NCBI GenBank assembly: GCA_007570785.1
Contig: ML664161.1
Span: forward strand, 18,043,856-18,107,855
Length of the DNA stretch: 64,000 nucleotides
Origin: Antilocapra americana
Lineage: Eukaryota; Chordata; Mammalia; Artiodactyla; Antilocapridae
Direction: 5' to 3'
Below, in pieces: positions 33,473-45,735 of the stretch. A program made the position numbers and the translations under genes. Within the stretch, counting starts at the first letter, position 1. Every line of letters begins with the position of its first letter. The notes beneath the pieces were generated by a model. The model searched no databases. It was not told the origin of the DNA and saw nothing but the letters and a program-made list of their open reading frames with translations.

Positions 33473-33657
33473 GAGTGAAAGTCACTCAGTCGTGTCCCAC
33501 TCTTTGTGGCCCCATGGACTATACAGTCCATGGAATTCTCCAGGCCAGAATACTGGAGTGTGTATTCTTCTCCAGGGGATCTTCCCAACCCAGAGATTGA
33601 ACCCAGGTCACCCACATTGCAGGCGGATTCTTTACCAGGTGAACCACAAGGGTAGCG
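33473..33657 (-). mobile_element. Bov-tA SINE
   Basis: Antisense copy from 'gagtgaaagtcactcagtcg' to 'gtgaaccacaagggtagc', with a short deletion where 'agcctttcccttctcc' is normally found. Confidence 0.9.
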
Positions 33658-33970
33658 CATTCTCAAAAAACCTGTACTACCTGGAATTAATGTGGAAGCT
33701 ATCCATTTTCAAAAACCAGGCAAAATGAAATATTTTATGGGTCATCCTACTGCATTATTTTTGATATAGTGGTACATGTTTTAATCTGCAGAAAGCTAAA
33801 CTTATCTTAAACAGTGGGATGTCCTTCTTTACAGTTATAGAGACTGTTTCATCCAGAGAGGCAGACTGAGCTTTCCTACTTACTTTTGTTTTAGTGAAAA
33901 ACTGTGTGTATATGTGTGTGTATGTGTACAGTACTTGCCTGACCAGTTACACTTCAAGTATAAAAATTCA
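33658..33970. other. Unique sequence with a short TG run
   Basis: A TGTGTATGTGTGTGTATGTG patch at about 33905-33925. No gene seen. Confidence 0.4.
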
Positions 33971-34290
33971 GGGGTTTTCCTGGTGGCTCAGTGGTAAAGA
34001 ATCTGCCTGCCAATGCAGGAAACATGATTTCGACCCTTGGTCTGGGAAGATCCCAAATGCCATGGAGCAATTAAGCCCATGTACCGCAACTATTGAGCCT
34101 GTGCTCTAGAGCTGGGGAGCTACGACTCCTGAAGCCCATGTGCCCTGGAGACCATGCTCTACAACAAGAGAAGCCACAATAAAAAGCCCATGCACCACAA
34201 TCAGAGAGTAGCCCCCTGCTTACCGCAACTAGAGAAAAGCCTGCACAGCAGTGAAGACCCAGAACAGCCAAAATTAAATAAATAAATAAA
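33971..34290 (+). mobile_element. Long tRNA-derived SINE (CHR-2-like)
   Basis: tRNA-like head (tggtggctcagtggtaaaga) followed by a body of 'gcccatg...ccgcaactattgagcc' repeats and 'gaagcccatgtgcc' blocks, ending 'gcctgcacagcagtgaagac' and an (AAAT)n tail. The same family recurs at 34593 and 35862. The CHR-2 name is from memory. Confidence 0.75.
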
Positions 34291-34592
34291 ATTATTTTTA
34301 AAAACTCGAAATTTCTGTCAGTCATCCCAATTTTTCATTTTAGGGAGCTCCAAACTTCTGTACTTAACTAGATCACCATTTTCCAGTGTTGAGACATCAG
34401 TGTATGTAGGTAAAAATGTATTTTAATATTTATTTACTTTAGTATGCTTTCAGAAATTTAACTAATATACTAAATTATGATATAAAATTTCCTTTTTCAA
34501 TAAAATTACAACATAAAAAGAGGTAATATAAAGTATTAAGAAAATAATATTATAGGAGTTAATGTGGAAACGTCAAATATTACAGAGGTAGG

Positions 34593-34935
34593 GCTTTCCT
34601 GCTGGCTTAGTGGTAAAGATCTGCCAGTGCAGGAGACATGGTTTTGATCCTTGGTCCAGGAGGATCCCACATCCCGTGGAGCAACTGAGTCCACGCACCA
34701 CAACTACTGAGCCTGTGGTTCTAGAGCCCAGGAGCCACAACTAGCGAGCCCACGTGTCACAACTGCTAAAGCCTGTGCGTCTGAGAGCCTATGCTCTTTA
34801 ACAAGTGAGGCAACCAAAATGAGAGGTCCATGTGTCACAACTAGAGAGTAGTCCCTGCTTGCTTCAACTAGAGAAAAGCCCACACAGCAATGAACACCCA
34901 GCACAGCCAAAAATAAATAAATAAAATTTTTTAAA
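34593..34935 (+). mobile_element. Long tRNA-derived SINE (CHR-2-like)
   Basis: Second copy of the same family in the same orientation, starting 'ggctttcctgctggcttag' and ending 'gcacagccaaaaataaataa' with an A/T tail. Confidence 0.75.
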
Positions 34936-35212
34936 AATTACAAAGGTAGTTATTTGAATGAAGTTCAGAAAATAACTGCCCTAAATAACGCATTGAAAGC
35001 ATCTTGTTACACGTTAATATTACATTATTTTCCTGTATGGTTTTACAGAGTATTTTGAGTGGTATATACCTGATAGTTTAAAGAAACCAGGTTGTATCAT
35101 TTGGAAATCAGAGACTCTTACCTGAATAAATTAGCAGAAGAATGTGCTATGTACTTTTCTACCACTCCTTACTATAAAATAAATCCCAGATAAAGCAGAA
35201 ATCTAAGGGGAA
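34936..35212. other. Unique AT-rich sequence
   Basis: No gene or repeat recognised. Confidence 0.35.
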
Positions 35213-35390
35213 AAAATAAGAGAAGGGGGCAACAGAGGATGAGATGGTTGGATGACAACTCAATAGACATGAGTTTGAGTCAACTCTGGGAGATAGTCAA
35301 GGACAGGGAAGCCTGGCATATTGCAGTTCATGGGGTCACAAAGAGTCAGATGCAACTTAGTGACTGAACAACAACAATAATCTTGGAGCA
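35213..35390 (+). mobile_element. 5'-truncated BovB 3' end
   Basis: 'gatgagatggttggatgac', 'aatagacatgagtttgag', 'gggaagcctggcatattgc' and 'gtgactgaacaacaacaat' match the last 180 bases of BovB, with a short internal deletion relative to other copies here. Confidence 0.85.
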
Positions 35391-35584
35391 GAACAGATCT
35401 TTCAAAGCATAATTTAAATTTCAGAATACCTCAAAGATCTAAGAATTTGACCATTATTTTTTTTTAATTTCTCCATTGCAAAGTAAATAAATAATAAATA
35501 AAATCAAAAGACAAAATAGAAAACTTATTTGCAGCATATATGACAGACAAAAGCTTATTTCCATAACATAGTAAAGTTCCTACA

Positions 35585-35586
<2 letters not shown>

Positions 35587-35625
<39 letters not shown>
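35587..35625. repeat. (AC)n microsatellite
   Basis: 39 bases of perfect AC repeat (about 19.5 units), long enough to be length-variable in a population. Confidence 0.98.
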
Positions 35626-35627
<2 letters not shown>

Positions 35628-35861
35628 GACAACTAAAGGATAATAGAACATCTAAGGTCATGAATAAAGGTCACAAACTAGTACACAAAAATGACTTTTA
35701 AACATACTAGAATGTACTTAAACTTCTCATAATAAAAGAAATACAACATAAAACCAGACATTCCTTTTACCTGATTCATAAGAATTTTTAAAGTTTGATA
35801 GATATATGTATATATTCATATAGATATATGATAGATATATGTATATATGTATATTTATCTA
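35626..35861. other. AT-rich sequence with GATA/TATG tandem motifs
   Basis: At 35799-35850, GATAGATATATGTATATAT occurs twice about 30 bases apart. Confidence 0.5.
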
Positions 35862-36030
35862 AGCCTCTGCACCAGAATTAGTGAGCCCATGCTCTAGAGA
35901 CAGTAAGCAGCAACTACTAAGCCCACACGCTCCAGAGCCCAGTTTTCCACACCAAGAGAAGCCCCCAGTCACCGCAACTAGAGAAGGCTGGCATGCAGCA
36001 ATGACAACCTGGTGTAGCCTAAATTAATTA
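35862..36030 (+). mobile_element. CHR-2-like SINE, 3' part
   Basis: 'gagcccatgctctagagac', 'caactactaagcccacacgc', 'caccgcaactagagaaggc', 'gcagcaatgacaacctggtg'. The tRNA-like head is missing. Confidence 0.65.
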
Positions 36031-36299
36031 ATTTTTTAAATTATCTATTGTGCTTTATAAAACCGTAGCTTTTCTAAGTTCAAAAATAAAACCTGAGGCT
36101 AGCTGGTATTTTAGTTGATTCCATAAAATTTGTGTGGACTGGATGAAAAAATAAAGAAAACTAATAAAATATTTGACTATTTTGTGTATGCAATAACACA
36201 TTTTTAAATAGAATTTAGAGGCCTGAGTAATTTTTTTCAGTCATTTCCAGGACTCTAGGATATGTAAACAGAGTCTTCTTACTATGCGAACAGTCTGTT

Positions 36300-36560
36300 T
36301 ATTCAAGTCTGCATTAAATGCTCATTCCCAGGGCCCCATATCAACGCAAGCACTACTGGAGCAAGTGACCAAGGGAGAGAGTGAACTGGGAGATAGACAT
36401 GAACTGGGAGATAGAGCCACAGGTCATGCAGGCCTTAGAGCCTACATAAAATATTTTGGACTTTATTCTAAGTGTACCATGCAATGGCTGGAGGCTTTTA
36501 TTTTTAAACATGTCATTTCTGATGTTGATCTGATATGAACTTTTAAGTCACAGAGTCTAT
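36300..36560 (-). repeat. L2 LINE fossil (ORF2 region)
   Basis: Reverse complement of the L2 ORF end: 'ggtcatgcaggccttagagc', then 'attttggactttattctaag', then 'gcaatggctggaggc'. A local 18-bp duplication (GAACTGGGAGATAGA at 36383 and 36401) lies in it. The 84-codon frame across it is not a gene. Confidence 0.65.
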
Positions 36561-36812
36561 AATAGCCATTTTCTAACTATCTATATGAGCCATGCCAGGT
36601 AGGGCCACCCAAGACGGACAGGTCATGGAGGACAGTTCTGACAAAACGTGATATACTGGAGAAAGGAATGGCAAAGCACTTCAGTATTCTTGCCTTGAGG
36701 ACCCCATGAACAGTATGAAAAAGCAAAAAGATAGGACACTGAAAGATGAACTCCCCAGGTCAGTTATGCTACTGGAGATCAATGGAGAAATAACTCCAGA
36801 AAGAATGAAGAG

Positions 36813-37395
36813 ATGGAGCCAAAGCAACAACACCCAGTTGTGGATATGACTGGTGAGAGAACCAAGGTCCGATGCTGTAAAGAGCAATATTGCATAGGAA
36901 CCTGGAATGTTAGGTCCATGAATCAAGGCGAATTGGAAGTGGTCAAACAGAAGATGGCAAGAGTGGACAATGACATTTTAGGAATCAGCAAACTAAAATG
37001 GACTGGAATGGATGGATTTAACTCAGATGACCATTATATCTACTACTGTGTGGCAAGAATACCTTAGAGGAAATGGAGTAGCCATCATGGTTAACAAAAA
37101 AGTCCAAAATACAGTACTTGGATGCAATCTCAAAAATGAAATAATGATCTCTGTTCGTTTCCAAGGCAAATCATTCAATAACACAGTAATCCAAGTCTAT
37201 GCCACGACCAGTAATGCTGAAAAAGCTGAAGTTGAACAGTTCTATGAAGACCTACAAGACCTTCTAGAACTAGCACCCCAAAAAGATGTCCTTTTCATCA
37301 CAGGGGACTGGAATGCAAATGTAGGAAGTCAAGAGATACCTGGAATAACTCCAAATTTGGCCTTGGAGTACAGAATGAAGCAGGGAAGAGGCTAA
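36813..37395 (+). pseudogene. BovB endonuclease domain relic
   Basis: Two overlapping frames, 36813-37067 and 37012-37395, together cover the RTE endonuclease. The first carries GTWNVRSMNQG (GTWN at 36898-36909) and ISKLKWTGMDGF; the second carries GVAIMV, FNNTVIQVYA and GDWNANVG (GDW at 37303-37311). In the family this domain nicks target DNA. The switch near 37055 is a frameshift, and the usual glutamate of the ISE-KW motif reads K here. The downstream part, 37395-38470, is broken further and holds only short frames. No functional product is expected. Confidence 0.9.
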
Positions 37396-38473
37396 TAAGA
37401 ATTTTGCCAAGAGAACGCACTGGTCGTAGCAAACACCCTCTTCAAACAACACAAGAGAAGACTCTACACATTGGTATCACCAAATGGTCAATACTGAAAT
37501 CAGATTAATTATATTCTTTGCAGCCAAAGATGGAGAACCTCTATACAGTCAGAAAAAACAAGACCGGGAGCTGACTGTGGCTCAGATCATGAACACCTTA
37601 TTGCCAAATTCAGACTTAAATTGAAGAAAGTAGAGAAAACCACTAGACCATTCAGATATGACCTAAATCAAATCCCTTAATTATACAATTGAAGTGACAA
37701 ATAGATTCAAGGGACTAGATCTGATAGAGTGCCTGAAGAACTATGGACGAGGTTCATGACGCTGTACAGGTGGCAGTGATCAAGACCATCCCGAAGAAAA
37801 AGAAATGCAAAAAGGCAAAATGGCTTTTGCCTTTGTAAGGTTCAAGAGGCCTTACAAATGACTATGAAAAGAAGATAAGTGAAAGGCAAAAGAGAAAAGG
37901 AAAGATACACTTATTTGAATGCAGAGTTCCAAAGAATAGCAAGGAGAGATAAGAAAGCCTTCCTCAGTGATCAATGCAAAGAAACAGAAGAAAAACTAGA
38001 ATGGGAAAGACTAGAGATCTCTTCAAGGAAATTAGAGATACCAAGGGAATATTTCATGCAAAGATGGGCACAATAAAACACAGAAATGATATAGACCTAA
38101 AAGAGCAGAAGATATTAAGAGGTAGCAAGAAGACACAGAAAACTGTACAAAAAAGATCTTCATGACCCAGATAATCACAATTGTGTGATCACTCACTTAG
38201 AGCCAGACATCCTGGAATGCAAAGTCAAGTGGGCCTTAGGAAGCATCACTATGAACAAAGCTAGTGGAGGGATGGAATTCCAGTTGAGCTTTTTCAAATC
38301 CTAAAAGATAATGCTGTGAAAGTGCTGTACTAACATGCCAGCAAATTTGGAAAACTCAGCAGTGGCCACAAGACTGGAAAAGGTCAGTTTTCATTCCAAT
38401 CCCAAGGAAAGGCAATGCCAAAGAATGCTCAAACTACCACACAATTGCACTCATCTCACATACTAGCAAAGCA

Positions 38474-39162
38474 ATGCTCAAAATTCTGCAAGCAAAGCTT
38501 CAACAGTACGTGAACCGAGAACTTCCAGATGTTCAAGCTGGATTTAGAAAAGGCAGAGGAACCAGAGGTCAAATTGCCATCATCCACTGGATCATCAAAA
38601 AAGCAAAAGAGTTCCAGAAAAACATCTATTTCTGCTTTATTGACTATGCCAAAGCCTTTGACTGTGTGGATCACAATAAACTGTGGAAAATTCTTCAAGA
38701 GATGGGAATACCAGACCACCTTACTTACCGCCTGAGAAATCTGTATACAGGTCAAGAAGCAAAGTTAGAATTGATCATGGAACAACAGACTGGCTCCAAA
38801 TCGGGAAAGGAGTATGTCAAGGCTGTATATTGTCACTCTGCTTATTTAACTTACATGTAGAGTATATCATGAGAAATGCTGGACTGGATGAAGCACAAGC
38901 TGGAATCAAGATAGCAAGGAGAAACATCAATAACCTCAGATATGCAGATGATATCACCCTTATGGCAGAAAATGAAGGAGAACTAAAGAGCCTCTTGATG
39001 AAAGTAAAAGAGGGGAGTGAAAAAGTTGGCTTAAAACTCAACATTCAGAAAACTAAGATCATGGCATCTGGTCCCATCACTTCATGGCAAATAGATGAGG
39101 AAGCAATGGAAACAGTGACAGACTTTATTTTTGAGGGCTCCAAAAATCACTGCAGATGGTGA
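38474..39162 (+). pseudogene. BovB reverse transcriptase domain relic
   Basis: Frames 38474-38860 and 38683-39162 cover the RT. The first has DVQAGFRKGRGTRGQIA and FCFIDYAKAFDCVDHNKLW, with the first catalytic aspartate in IDYAKAFD. The second has CLFNLHVEYIMRNAGL and RYADDITLMAE (YADD at 38941-38952), then KVGLKLNIQKTKIM. A frameshift near 38750-38790 separates them and another follows at about 39140. The catalytic motifs survive, but the chain is not continuous. The remainder to 39712 includes '[22 protein letters not shown]', the typical BovB C-terminus, again out of frame. Confidence 0.9.
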
Positions 39163-39887
39163 CTGTAGCCATAAAATTAAAAGATGCTTGTTCCTTGGAA
39201 GAAAAGTTATGATCAACCTAGACAGTATATTAAAAAGCAGAGACATTACTTTGCCAACAACGGTCCATCTAGTCACACTATGGTTTTTCCAGGAGTCATG
39301 TGTGGATGTGAGAGTTGGACTATAAAGAAAGCTGAGCACCGAAGAATTAATGCTTTTGAACTGTGGTGTTGAAGAAGACTCTTGAGAGTCTCTTGGACTG
39401 CAAGGGGATCAAACTAGTTCATCCTAAATGAAATCAGTCCTGAATATTCACTGGAAGGACTTGATGCTGAAGCTGCAACTCCAATACTTTGGCCACCTGA
39501 TGCAAAGAACTGACTCATTTGAAAAGACCCTGATGCTGGGAATGATTGAAGGCGGGAGGCGAAGGGGACGACAGAGGATGAGATGGTTGGATGGCATCAT
39601 CGACTCAATGTACGTGAGTTTGAGTAGGCTCCAGATGTTGGTGATGGACAGGGAGGCCTGGCCTGCTGCAGTCCATGGAGTCACAAAGAGTCAGACAGGA
39701 CTAAACGACTGAAGTGAGCTGAACTGATGATATCTCTTATTCTTTATAGCAGAGGATATTTGGCTTTTGTAACACATTGTTTTAATATTTTACTATGAAA
39801 GTAATTTATCCTTTTCTCACTGTAGAAAATTGAGAAAAATATTTAAAAAGGAAATAAATGCATTGCAAATCTAACCCAGAGGCTGAC

Positions 39888-40100
39888 AAATTGTGGACAG
39901 CAAGCCTAGTTCTTGTAAATTAAGTTTTACTGGAACACAGCACACCCCCCATCAGCTGACTGTTATCTACGGCTGTTTTCCACACCACCACACCACAGTC
40001 TAGTAGTTATGACAGAAACTCTATGGTCTACAAAACCTAAAATGTTTACATCAGCCAGCACTTGACAGAAAAGGTTTGATGATCTTTGTTCTAACCCTCT
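39888..40100 (+). repeat. hAT-type (Charlie-like) DNA transposon fossil
   Basis: Begins 'cagaggctgacaaattgtgg', contains 'taaattaagttttactggaa', 'gactgttatctacggctg' and 'aactctatggtctacaaaac', and ends around 'ggtttgatgatctttg'. I recognise it as a mammal-wide non-autonomous hAT element; the exact subfamily is uncertain. Confidence 0.65.
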
Positions 40101-40329
40101 GAAACAATGTTAATATATTTACTACATTTTCAAAGGTATGTTCTAGACATATATTTATAGTGAGGATCAGACTATAGATATAACTATATATTCTGCTGAG
40201 CTCCCTTACCACTATACCATCAGCCTTTGTGCATGTAATTAATATTCATTATGAAAGATAGCCAGAGGACAACATTTTTTAAGCTAGTATGTATTATACC
40301 TTTTAAATATGTCATCATCTATGTAAAGA

Positions 40330-40560
40330 ATCCTTATTTATTCCCCTATTTTCTGACATTTAGTTTTCATTTTTATTCCTAGATAATGCTGCAGTGAACA
40401 TCTTTGTTAATACTTTTTTTCATTTTTATTATTTCCTTCGACTAGGTTCCTTAAGGCAAAATTATTGAATCAAAGGGTATCAATATTTTTATTACCCCTG
40501 ATAAATATACTAAGATTTTAAATCGTTGTTTGCCAAAACTCTGAACCTCTGCCAAGATTG
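40330..40560 (-). repeat. Possible ancient L1 fragment
   Basis: 'gataatgctgcagtgaacat' and 'ggcaaaattattgaatcaa' followed by 'agggtatcaatatttttat' resemble old L1 3' sequence in antisense. Weak. Confidence 0.35.
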
Positions 40561-40639
40561 ATAACAACATATGGATAAACGAAACAATGAGGAGATTGCT
40601 TGCAGAAATTACTAATTTTTCATATTTTAAATATTTGTG

Positions 40640-40845
40640 AGGATATTTATAAATATAGCTAATGTTTATTTTGGATAGAATATTGTTCTAAGTGATTTAC
40701 ATACAATAACTCATTTAGTTCCTACAACAACCCTTTGGGATAGGTTTCACTACCCCTATTTTAGAGGCAGAGCGAAGATTAAAACCTAGATAGTGTGATA
40801 CCAGAGTTCTTGCATTTAACCACTTTGCTAAACAGTTTGAGTATT
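40640..40845 (-). repeat. MIR SINE fossil
   Basis: Reverse MIR: 'gtgatttacatacaataact', 'tagttcctacaacaaccctt', 'gggataggtttcactacccc', 'gtgataccagagttcttgca'. Confidence 0.75.
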
Positions 40846-42173
40846 CCTACTTTTTGTTCATTTTTCTTTTCATGTACACTATCATATTACTACTACTACT
40901 ACTAAAAATTATGTTCTGAGTGAACCTTTTAGGAAGTATACTTTGACTCTAAAGATCTGTGACTTCAAAAAAGTTGGAAACCCATTTATTTCAAGGACTG
41001 CATCCTGTTGGCAATAGGATTATTAATTTACATAACATATTTCTCCTTCCATCCCCTTTGGCTTTCTGTGTTTGTTCTCTCATTTTTTCATCTCTCAGTA
41101 CTTTGTCTTGTCAACATTTATCTCCAAAGTTTAAAGCTTCCATGTCATGCTGTTACTGAAAATTTGTTTAGTATTACCCATAATTATTATTACCACCATG
41201 AACACAGAGGCAGGCAGAATGAGCTTCCAGAAACTCAAGGAAAATTTTATCTACTATAATTTTTTAAAAAGATAGATGCAGACACAACTTTGATGCTATA
41301 ATTACTTCTTTTGGGTTTCCAGCTATTTTTAAAACAAATTTACACCATTTCATGCTTGTGTGAAACCTCAAGTATGATGTTCAAGAGTTCCTCCAATTAT
41401 TTTTCCAAAGCATAAGGCCTACATCTTAATTGTTTTAATTAGCAAACCTGTGAAAATTAATTAAAATTGGCATCATACTTCCAAAATTACATACTATTGA
41501 GTACTGAACATAAAAATCTTAATTGAAACACTGAAAAGCTTGAAACCAACTTGTTTTAATTGTCTAATATGTTTGCTTGAGGAATAAAGTAATGAAAACA
41601 GTGAGTGAAAAGATGATGCCTTTTTCAGGGAGTCTACAGGATCTTCTAAATGGCTGCTTCAAAAAGTAGCAACGATGATGAAGTGGCCAGTTTCTTTTTC
41701 ATTCTACCAAGATACAGAGTTTGCTTTCAGTAGAGGTACCCACCCAGATGAGGGGGAAGCAATTCAGTTGCAGTGAGTCCCTGACAGCTTTGCATGGAGA
41801 TGAAATGTGAGGGACAGCCTAAGGAAGTGGCATCAACTAGGGTCCAGGCAGAGAAAGGAAGGGAAAGAAAGAGATGCAAATGGTCTGGCTGTCAGGAGAG
41901 TAAACTGTTGCTCCTAGTAAGTGCCAGGAACTGGGTAGAAGCTTTCCCAGGGGCTTTTTTTTTTTTCCCTGAAAAAGAACAGGCCAAATTGTGTTTTTAT
42001 TAACCTCAGATTAAAATGGATTAAGTAACCTGTGAAAAGCCATACAGAATGCACATGGCAGGACATGTTCTCTTCACCATTTGTTCCTTCTCCCTTGGTG
42101 GATCATGTTTCCCCTTCAAGCTCTAATCCAAACCCCATCCCTGCTATGACCACTTCAAGAAGGGAGGCAGTTC
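40846..42173. other. Unique sequence, no gene seen
   Basis: A short (ACT)n run at about 40885-40905. Frames of 60-85 codons exist but lack any domain. The tract 41690-41990 is richer in G and purines than its neighbours. Nothing assigned. Confidence 0.4.
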
Positions 42174-43262
42174 ATACATGACAAATCCACAGTTAACCTC
42201 ATACTCAACAGTGAAAAGCTGAAAGTATTCCTTCTAAGATCAGGAACAAAACAAAGATGTCCACTCTGGCTACTTTTATTCTACATGGTTTTGGAAATCC
42301 TAGCCACAGCAATCAGAGAAGAAAAGGAAATAAGAAAATAAAAGGAATCCAAATTGGAAAGGAAGAAGTAAAACTGTCATTGTGTGCAGATGACATGATA
42401 CTACACATAGGAAATCTAACAATGCTATCAGAAAACTATTAGAGCTGATGAGTGAATTCAGTAAAGAGGCAGGATACAAAGCCAATTTACAAAAATCTGT
42501 TTAATGTCTATACACTAATAATGCACTACTAGAAAGAGAAATTAAGGAAACAATCCACATACCATTACATCAAAAAGAAGAGAATACCTAGGAATAAACC
42601 TACCCAAGAAAGCAAAAGAATTGTAATCCAAAAACTATTAGATGCTAATGAAAGAAATTAAAGATGACGCAAACAGACGGAAAGATATACCACTCATCCT
42701 GGGATTGGAAGAATCAATATTTTAAAATGATCATATTACCCATAGCAATCTACAGATTCAAAGCAATCCCTATCAAGTTACCAATGACATTTTTCACAGA
42801 ACTGGAAGAAAAAATTTTAAATTTGCATAGAAACACAAAAGACCCCTAGTATCCAAAACAATTCTGAGGAAGAATAGAGCTGGGAGAATCAAGCTCCCTG
42901 ACTTCTGACAATACTACAAATCTATAGTAATCAAAACAGTAAGATCCTGGCACAAAAACAGACACTAGATCAATGGAACGGAATAGAAAGCTCAGAAATA
43001 GGTGGGACTATAAACTGATACAGCCACTATGGAAAACAGTATGGCGGTTCCTTAAGAAACTAAAAATAGAACTACTATATGACCCAGCAATCCCACTACT
43101 GAGCCTATACCCAGAGAAAGCCATAATTCAAAAAGATTCATGCACTGCAATATTCACAGCAGCACTATTTACAATAGCCAGGACGTGGAACCCACCTAAA
43201 TGTCCGTCAGCAGAGGAATACATAATGAAGGTTTGGTACGTATATACAAGGGAACATTGTGT

Positions 43263-43455
43263 CTGTGCATGTTAGTCACTCAGTCGTGTCCAACTCTTTG
43301 TGACCCCATGGACTGGAGCCTGACATGCTCTTCTGACCACGGAATTTTCCAGATAAGATCCTCTTCTCCAGGGGATCTTCCTGACCTAGGGATCAAACTC
43401 AGGTATCCTGCATTGCAGGCAGATTCTTCACCATCTGAGCCACCAGGGAAGCCCA
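43263..43455 (-). mobile_element. Bov-tA SINE inside nested L1
   Basis: Antisense copy, 'gtgcatgttagtcactcag' to 'gagccaccagggaagccc'. CAAGGGA flanks it on both sides. A 30-base gap relative to other copies removes part of the Bov-A middle. Confidence 0.9.
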
Positions 43456-43887
43456 AGGGACTATTAACTATAAAAAGGAACAAAATTGTATCATTTGTAG
43501 AGATGTGGATGGATCTAGAGAGTGTCATACAGAGTGAAATAAGTCAGAAAGAGAAAAATGAATATTGTATATTAGTACAGATAGGAGGAATATAAGAAAA
43601 GCATGGTCAGCTGATTCTATGTGCAAAGCTGAAACAGAGACACAGACATAGAGAACAAATGTATGGATACCAAGGGGGAGAGGGAGCAAGAGGAACTGGA
43701 GACTGGGATTGACACATACACGCTATTGATCCAATGTATAAAATAGATAACTAATGAGAAATACTGTATAGCACAGGGAACTCTACTTAATGCAGTTTGG
43801 TGACCTGAATAGAAAGGAAGTCCAAAAGGGAGGGGATATACATATAAGTATGGCTGATTCATCTTGCTATACAATAGAAATGAACAC

Positions 43888-44103
43888 GGGCTTCCCTGGT
43901 GGCTCAGATGGTGAAGAATCTGCCTGCAATGCAGGAGACCAGGGCTTGATCCCTGGGTCAGGAAGATCCCCTGGAGTAGGAAATGGCAACCCACTCCAGT
44001 ATTCGTGCTGGGAGAATTCCATGGACGGAGGACCCTGGTGGGCTACAGACCATGGGGTCACAAAGAGTTGGACACAACTGAGCAACTAACACTTTCACTT
44101 TTC
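43888..44103 (+). mobile_element. Bov-tA SINE inside nested L1
   Basis: Complete sense copy, 'gggcttccctggtggctcag' to 'actgagcaactaacac', with a 'tttcactttt' tail. AGAAATGAACAC (43876-43887) and AGAAACTAACAC (44104-44115) form a 12-bp duplication with two mismatches. Confidence 0.92.
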
Positions 44104-45460
44104 AGAAACTAACACAGCATTGTAAAGCAACTATATTCCAATTAAAATTAATTTAAAAAAAGAAAGCTCAGAAATAAACCCATACACTTACAGTCAATTA
44201 ACTTACGATGAAGAAGGCAAGAATGCACAATGCAAAAACGATTCTCTCTTCAATAAGTCGCATTGGGAGAAGTGGACAGCTACATGTAAAAGAATTAAAT
44301 TAGAACATTCTCTAACACTATATACAAAAATAAACTCAAGATGTATTAAAGACCCAAATGTAAAACCAGATACTATAAAACCCCTAGAGGAAATCATAGG
44401 CAGAACACTCTTTGACATAAATTGCAACAGTATTTTTTTAGATCCATCTCCTACAGTAATAAAACAAAAGCAAAAATAAATGAATGGGACCTAATTAAAC
44501 TTAGCTTTTGCACAGCAAAGGAAATCATAAACAAAACAAAAATCTATGGAGTGGGAGAAAATATTTGCAAATTATGTGACAGATAAAGGATTAATTTCCA
44601 AAAACACAAACAGCTTATACAGCTTGATAAAAAAAAAAAACCTAAAAGAAAAACAACCCAACAGAAAAATGAGCAGAAGACCTAAGTAAACATTTACCCA
44701 GAGAAGACATACAGATGGTCGTCAGGCACATGAAACGACACTTTACATCACCAATTATTAGAGAAATGCAAATTAAAATGAGATATCACCTCACACTGGT
44801 CAGAATGGCCATCATCATGAAGTGTACAAATAATAAGTGCTAGAGAGGGTGTAGAGAAAAAAATATTCCTACACGTTGGTGGGAATGTAAACCAGTGCAG
44901 CCACTATGGAGAGCAGCATAGAGGTCCCTTTAAAAATAAAGAGTTACCAAAGGATTCATCAATCTCATTCCTCAGTGTAAATCCAAAAAAGATGAAAACT
45001 CTCATTTAAAAAGATACATGCACCTTGTGTTTAGAGCAGCATTATTTCCAATAGCCAACAGCTGGAAGCAACCTAGATGTCCATCAATATGAATGGATAA
45101 AGAAGATGTGGTATATATGTGGATTATTATTCAGCCATAAAAAAGAATGAAATAACATTATTTACAGCAACATAGACGGACATACAGATTATCATACTTC
45201 ATGAAGTCAAAGACAAACATCATATTACTTACATGTGGAATCTAAAAAAAAATGATACAAATGAACTTGCATACAAAATAGAAATAGACTCATAGATATA
45301 GAAAACAAGTTTATGGTTTACCAAAGGGGAGGAAAGGGGAGGGATAAATTAGGAATTTGGGATTAGCAGATACACACAACTATATATAAAACAGATAAAC
45401 AACAAGGACTTACTGCATAGCACAGGGACCTGTATTCAATATCTTGTAATAACCAATATA

Positions 45461-45597
45461 GTGGTGGCATCACCAACTCAATGGACATGAGTCTGAGCAA
45501 GCTATGAGAGTTGGTGATGGACAGGAGAGCCTGGCGTGCTGCCGTCCATGGGGTCACAAATAGTTGGACACAACTGAGTGACTGAACTGACTGACTG
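45461..45597 (+). mobile_element. BovB 3' end inserted in L1 3'UTR
   Basis: 'ggtggcatcaccaactcaat' to 'gtgactgaactgactgactg'. AATAACC flanks it at 45448-45454 and 45598-45604, and the L1 3'UTR reads across the join. Confidence 0.85.
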
Positions 45598-45735
45598 AAT
45601 AACCTATAATGGAAAATATGAAAAAGTAAATATATGTATGTATATCTGAATCACTTTACTGTATACCTGAAACATTATAAATCAAGTTGACCTCAATAAA
45701 AATAATAATAGATGATGGATTCAATTTCTCTGCCT

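Larger units (their letters stand above)
36592..39730 (+). mobile_element. Nearly full-length BovB (RTE) LINE
   Basis: About 3.1 kb, close to the usual 3.2 kb, running from 'aggtagggccacccaagacg' through the endonuclease and RT regions to the 'gtgagctgaactgatga' end. It is the only BovB in the window that keeps its 5' half. Frames are broken in many places. BovB is the LINE thought to have spread horizontally between reptiles and ruminants; nothing in this copy tests that. Confidence 0.95.
43001..44160 (+). mobile_element. Nested 5'-truncated L1 with 16-bp target-site duplication
   Basis: Begins at the C-terminal region ('ggtgggactataaactgata', encoding ...[29 protein letters not shown]) and ends in 'aattaatttaaaaaa'. 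AGAAAGCTCAGAAATA occurs at 42985-43000 and 44161-44176, so the boundaries are exact. Two Bov-tA SINEs have landed in it. Confidence 0.95.
42174..45735 (+). mobile_element. Old L1 with nested L1, SINE and BovB insertions
   Basis: Starts inside ORF2 ('gtgaaaagctgaaagtattc') and runs through the RT box to the C-terminus and 3'UTR. The catalytic segment reads '[13 protein letters not shown]' (42367-42405), with normal spacing but C for F. The L1 is broken at 43001 by a younger L1 and resumes at 44161 with 'aaacccatacacttacagtc'. A BovB end lies at 45461. It has many stops and is a pseudogene throughout. Confidence 0.88.

Noticed and set aside
41794..42003. A 69-codon frame (MEMKCEGQPKEV...) in unique sequence
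   Set aside because: Purine-rich DNA with no domain and no exon boundaries; chance is sufficient.
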